NCBI GenBank assembly: GCA_902572735.1
Contig: CACGGX010000007.1
Coordinates: forward strand, 1 to 64,000
Source: an uncultured Alphaproteobacteria bacterium
Lineage (GTDB): Bacteria; Pseudomonadota; Alphaproteobacteria; HIMB59; GCA-002718135
Direction of reading: 5' to 3'
DNA: 64,000 nucleotides
Of this stretch, positions 63,286 to 64,000 are shown piece by piece. The notes under the pieces were generated by a model. The model was not told the DNA's origin. It searched no databases and was given only the letters and a program-made list of their open reading frames with translations. Made by a program: the position numbers and the translations under genes. Every line of letters begins with the position of its first letter. The stretch's first letter is position 1.

Positions 63286-64000
63286 ACGCTGATTTAGAAA
63301 AACTTCAGGAAACAAATAAAACTGAACTTGAAAGAAGAGGTTCAATTTTTAATATTGGAGCTCCAGCTATTGAAGCGGTTACAATTCGTAATCAAATAGC
63401 GGTTGGATTTGGAGACGGCACTGTAAGATTTTTTCAATCTGGATTTGAGCCTAAAACTGTCAAAGCACATAAAGGTGTAGTGTTGAGTATGGCTAATTAT
63501 GCGGATGATGTACTAACGGGTGGAGACGATGGACGTTTTTTAAAAATATCATCCGATGGAAATATTGAAGAAATTTTTAATTTTGGTTCAAAGTGGGTTG
63601 ACTGTGTAGCTTCCCACAAAGATACTAAAGTTTGTTCATCAGGAAAAACTGTTTATATTTGGACAAAAAATAGAGACAAACCTCAAACTTTAGATCATCA
63701 AAGTACTGTTGCTGGATTAGCATTTGATAATAAAGGTAAGCGCCTTGCAGTCTCAAGATACGGTGGAGTAACTGTGTGGAAATTAAATAATAATAAATGG
63801 ACAGCCTCAAATTATACTTGGAAAGGATCGCATGGAACTGTAACTTTTAGCCCAGATACAAAGTATATTGTAACAGCGATGCAAGAAAATCAAATTCATG
63901 GTTGGCGCATAAACGATAAAGCTGATTTAGCAATGAGAGGTTATCCATCAAAAATTAAAAGTTTTACTTGGGTTGGTGATACACCGTATTTGGTTACATC
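63282..64000 (+). CDS. WD40-repeat protein (3' end outside window; absent from the ORF track)
   Basis: ATG overlaps the GTPase stop (ATGA); open to window end: [51 protein letters not shown]...[13 protein letters not shown]...VYIWTK...VTVWKL. Confidence 0.85.
   Translation, partial: MNADLEKLQETNKTELERRGSIFNIGAPAIEAVTIRNQIAVGFGDGTVRFFQSGFEPKTVKAHKGVVLSMANYADDVLTGGDDGRFLKISSDGNIEEIFNFGSKWVDCVASHKDTKVCSSGKTVYIWTKNRDKPQTLDHQSTVAGLAFDNKGKRLAVSRYGGVTVWKLNNNKWTASNYTWKGSHGTVTFSPDTKYIVTAMQENQIHGWRINDKADLAMRGYPSKIKSFTWVGDTPYLVT

Overview
AT-rich, densely packed bacterial chromosome segment. Gene content and order (gltD-gltB; infC-rpmI-rplT-pheS-pheT-lepA; cytochrome c / kdsB-pheA; ffs-dnaX-ybaB-recR-def-fmt-truA; rpmH-rnpA-yidD-yidC-engB-argB-dapD-dapE; metY with a SAM-II/SAM-V-like leader; zur/znuBC/znuA/cobW-like) suggest a streamlined, probably marine alphaproteobacterium; the taxonomy is inference. 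Most of the window is housekeeping. The accessory part is a surface-glycan island at about 16.3-28.6 kb: glycosyltransferases, sugar epimerases, a C-methyltransferase, two related multi-membrane-span proteins, and an embedded tRNA-Ser(GGA). Points worth a second look: (1) a ZnuA-like protein with a 62-residue (DHD)n tract whose DNA has block-wise 18-nt higher-order repeats, behind a perfect Zur-like palindrome; (2) a TPR-methyltransferase whose conserved-looking C-terminus continues in another frame; (3) an unannotated 58-aa ORF whose 3' end forms half of an intrinsic terminator; (4) five convergent gene pairs with interlocked stop codons in 4-nt overlaps; (5) infC with no ATG start available; (6) an A7 slip site in dnaX leading to a quick -1 stop; (7) a SAM-V-like pseudoknot motif ahead of metY; (8) an SRP RNA ending about 10 nt before the dnaX start codon. 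I found no CRISPR array, prophage or transposase. I see no clear entirely new multi-gene system; the zinc locus and the glycan island are the best candidates for novelty.
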